DNA of 5,671 nt from a bacterium (lineage in GTDB: Bacteria; Patescibacteria; Gracilibacteria; 1-14-2-50-48-13): NCBI GenBank assembly GCA_030430105.1, contig JAUIFW010000067.1:1-5671 (forward strand), given 5' to 3'. Below the pieces are notes generated by a model, which was not told the DNA's origin, made no database searches, and was given only the letters and a program-made list of their open reading frames with translations. Position numbers and translations under genes: made by a program. Each line of letters begins with the position of its first letter. Positions within the stretch are counted from its first letter, which is position 1. Shown one piece after another: positions 4,911 to 5,671 of the stretch.

Positions 4911-5671
4911 ATGGATAAGCAGGTAATTAGCAAGATTGCGGAGCACTTACTCCAAAGTAAACGTGTCGTACTCACTGGACATCACAAACTCGATAGTGAT
5001 AGTGCTGGAGCGTCTTTAGCGCTTGCTTTGGCATTACAAAAAAAAGGAATCACTCCCCTACCTGTAACACTAGAAAAAATTCCCGATGACCTAAAGTTTC
5101 TTCCAGGAATAGATCTGTTTAAAGGATCAAAGGGAAACAAGGAGTTTATCATCTCCTTCCAGGACCCGGAGATGGAAGTGCAGGATGTAAAGTATGCCTC
5201 TGAGAAAGGTCATCTCAAAATCATAGTGACACCCAAATCTGGAAGCATACGTAGAAAGGCCATGGAGGTAACAGGAGATACCATCGATGCAGACACAGTC
5301 GTAGTGGTAGACAGTGGTGACAAGAAAAACATTGGACCTCTCCTCGACGAACAGCACGAGCTCTTCGACAAGGCCACAGTGATCAACATCGACCATCACA
5401 TGTCCAACGACCACTTCGGAGACATCGATTTCGTAGACACTAGCGCAAGTAGCGCCTGCGAGCAGACCTACTACGTGATCAAAGCCATGGGTGAGGATCT
5501 CATCGATGCAGACATTGCTACCTGTCTGCTCACGGGAATCATCGCAGACACGGGAAGTTTCAAACATGGAAACACTTCTTCAAGCGCCTTCCACATCGCT
5601 GCAGACCTTCTCAAGGCGGGAGCTCGGCAGCAGGAAATCATAACAAACCTCTTCAAAAGAAAGAAATTCAG
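4911..5671 (+). CDS. NrnA-like DHH family phosphoesterase (3' end missing)
   Basis: DHH phosphoesterases of the NrnA type hydrolyse 2-5 nt nanoRNAs, and often pAp or cyclic dinucleotide products, using two metal ions. The frame is open from ATG 4911 to the window edge (253 codons plus two bases), with TAA in frame upstream at 4887. Motif I is GHHKLDSDSAGAS (23-35, metal ligands Asp28 and Asp30), motif II is VVVDSGD (Asp134), motif III is NIDHH (DHH at 161-163) and motif IV is GIIADTGSFKHGNTS (Asp213). The DHHA1 substrate-binding domain would lie beyond the edge. About 100 residues separate motifs I and II, against roughly 50 in Bacillus NrnA; the extra part includes FIISFQDPE and LKIIVTPKSG, which I associate with CPR homologues. 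It shares a control region with rny. The family is certain; the exact substrate (nanoRNA, pAp or c-di-AMP breakdown products) is not. Confidence 0.93.
   Translation, partial: MDKQVISKIAEHLLQSKRVVLTGHHKLDSDSAGASLALALALQKKGITPLPVTLEKIPDDLKFLPGIDLFKGSKGNKEFIISFQDPEMEVQDVKYASEKGHLKIIVTPKSGSIRRKAMEVTGDTIDADTVVVVDSGDKKNIGPLLDEQHELFDKATVINIDHHMSNDHFGDIDFVDTSASSACEQTYYVIKAMGEDLIDADIATCLLTGIIADTGSFKHGNTSSSAFHIAADLLKAGARQQEIITNLFKRKKF

Noticed and set aside
5127..5656. Minus-strand open frames of 146 and 61 codons
   Set aside because: They are antisense to the DHH phosphoesterase gene, whose four catalytic motifs establish the coding strand.

Overview
The window looks like a stretch of bacterial chromosome with conserved housekeeping genes, most likely from a Candidate Phyla Radiation (Patescibacteria) genome. 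That placement is an inference. It rests on the combination of Obg with RNase Y, an NrnA-like DHH phosphoesterase with an expanded region between its first two motifs, a processive GT2 glycosyltransferase of a style I associate with CPR genomes, start codons without recognisable Shine-Dalgarno sequences, and heptameric AT-rich and small GC-rich repeats between genes. The genes read cleanly in the standard code, with TAA and TAG stops and no in-frame TGA, so a UGA-Gly recoded lineage is unlikely. I see no mobile element, CRISPR array or phage gene.

Layout: (1) 3-1460, plus strand, is the 3' part of a membrane glycosyltransferase gene whose reading frame is open to the left edge. (2) 1461-1532 holds five degenerate 7-bp repeats and a GC-rich hairpin. 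(3) 1533-1618, minus strand, is tRNA-Leu(UAA) with an encoded CCA end. (4) 1619-1725 holds diverging promoters for the tRNA and for obg. (5) 1726-3030, plus strand, is the GTPase gene obg. Its start is the ATG at 1726; the upstream TTG at 1672 is better read as part of the -35 box. (6) 3031-3195, between two converging genes, holds a nested inverted repeat that looks like a bidirectional terminator. (7) 3196-4716, minus strand, is rny (RNase Y). (8) 4717-4910 is a palindrome-rich divergent promoter region. (9) 4911 to the right edge, plus strand, is an NrnA-like DHH phosphoesterase gene, cut off by the window end.

Functionally, the right half pairs two RNA-decay enzymes. RNase Y makes initiating endonucleolytic cuts in mRNA at the membrane, and NrnA-type DHH enzymes finish decay by degrading 2-5 nt nanoRNAs. 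The two genes diverge from one 194-bp control region in which both predicted promoters have TTGACT as their -35 box, each in one arm of a perfect 10-bp inverted repeat. The spacer of the DHH promoter is itself a near-perfect 17-bp palindrome. This shared, operator-like architecture is the most interesting signal in the window. No clearly new multi-gene system is visible; the novelty is in the intergenic DNA.
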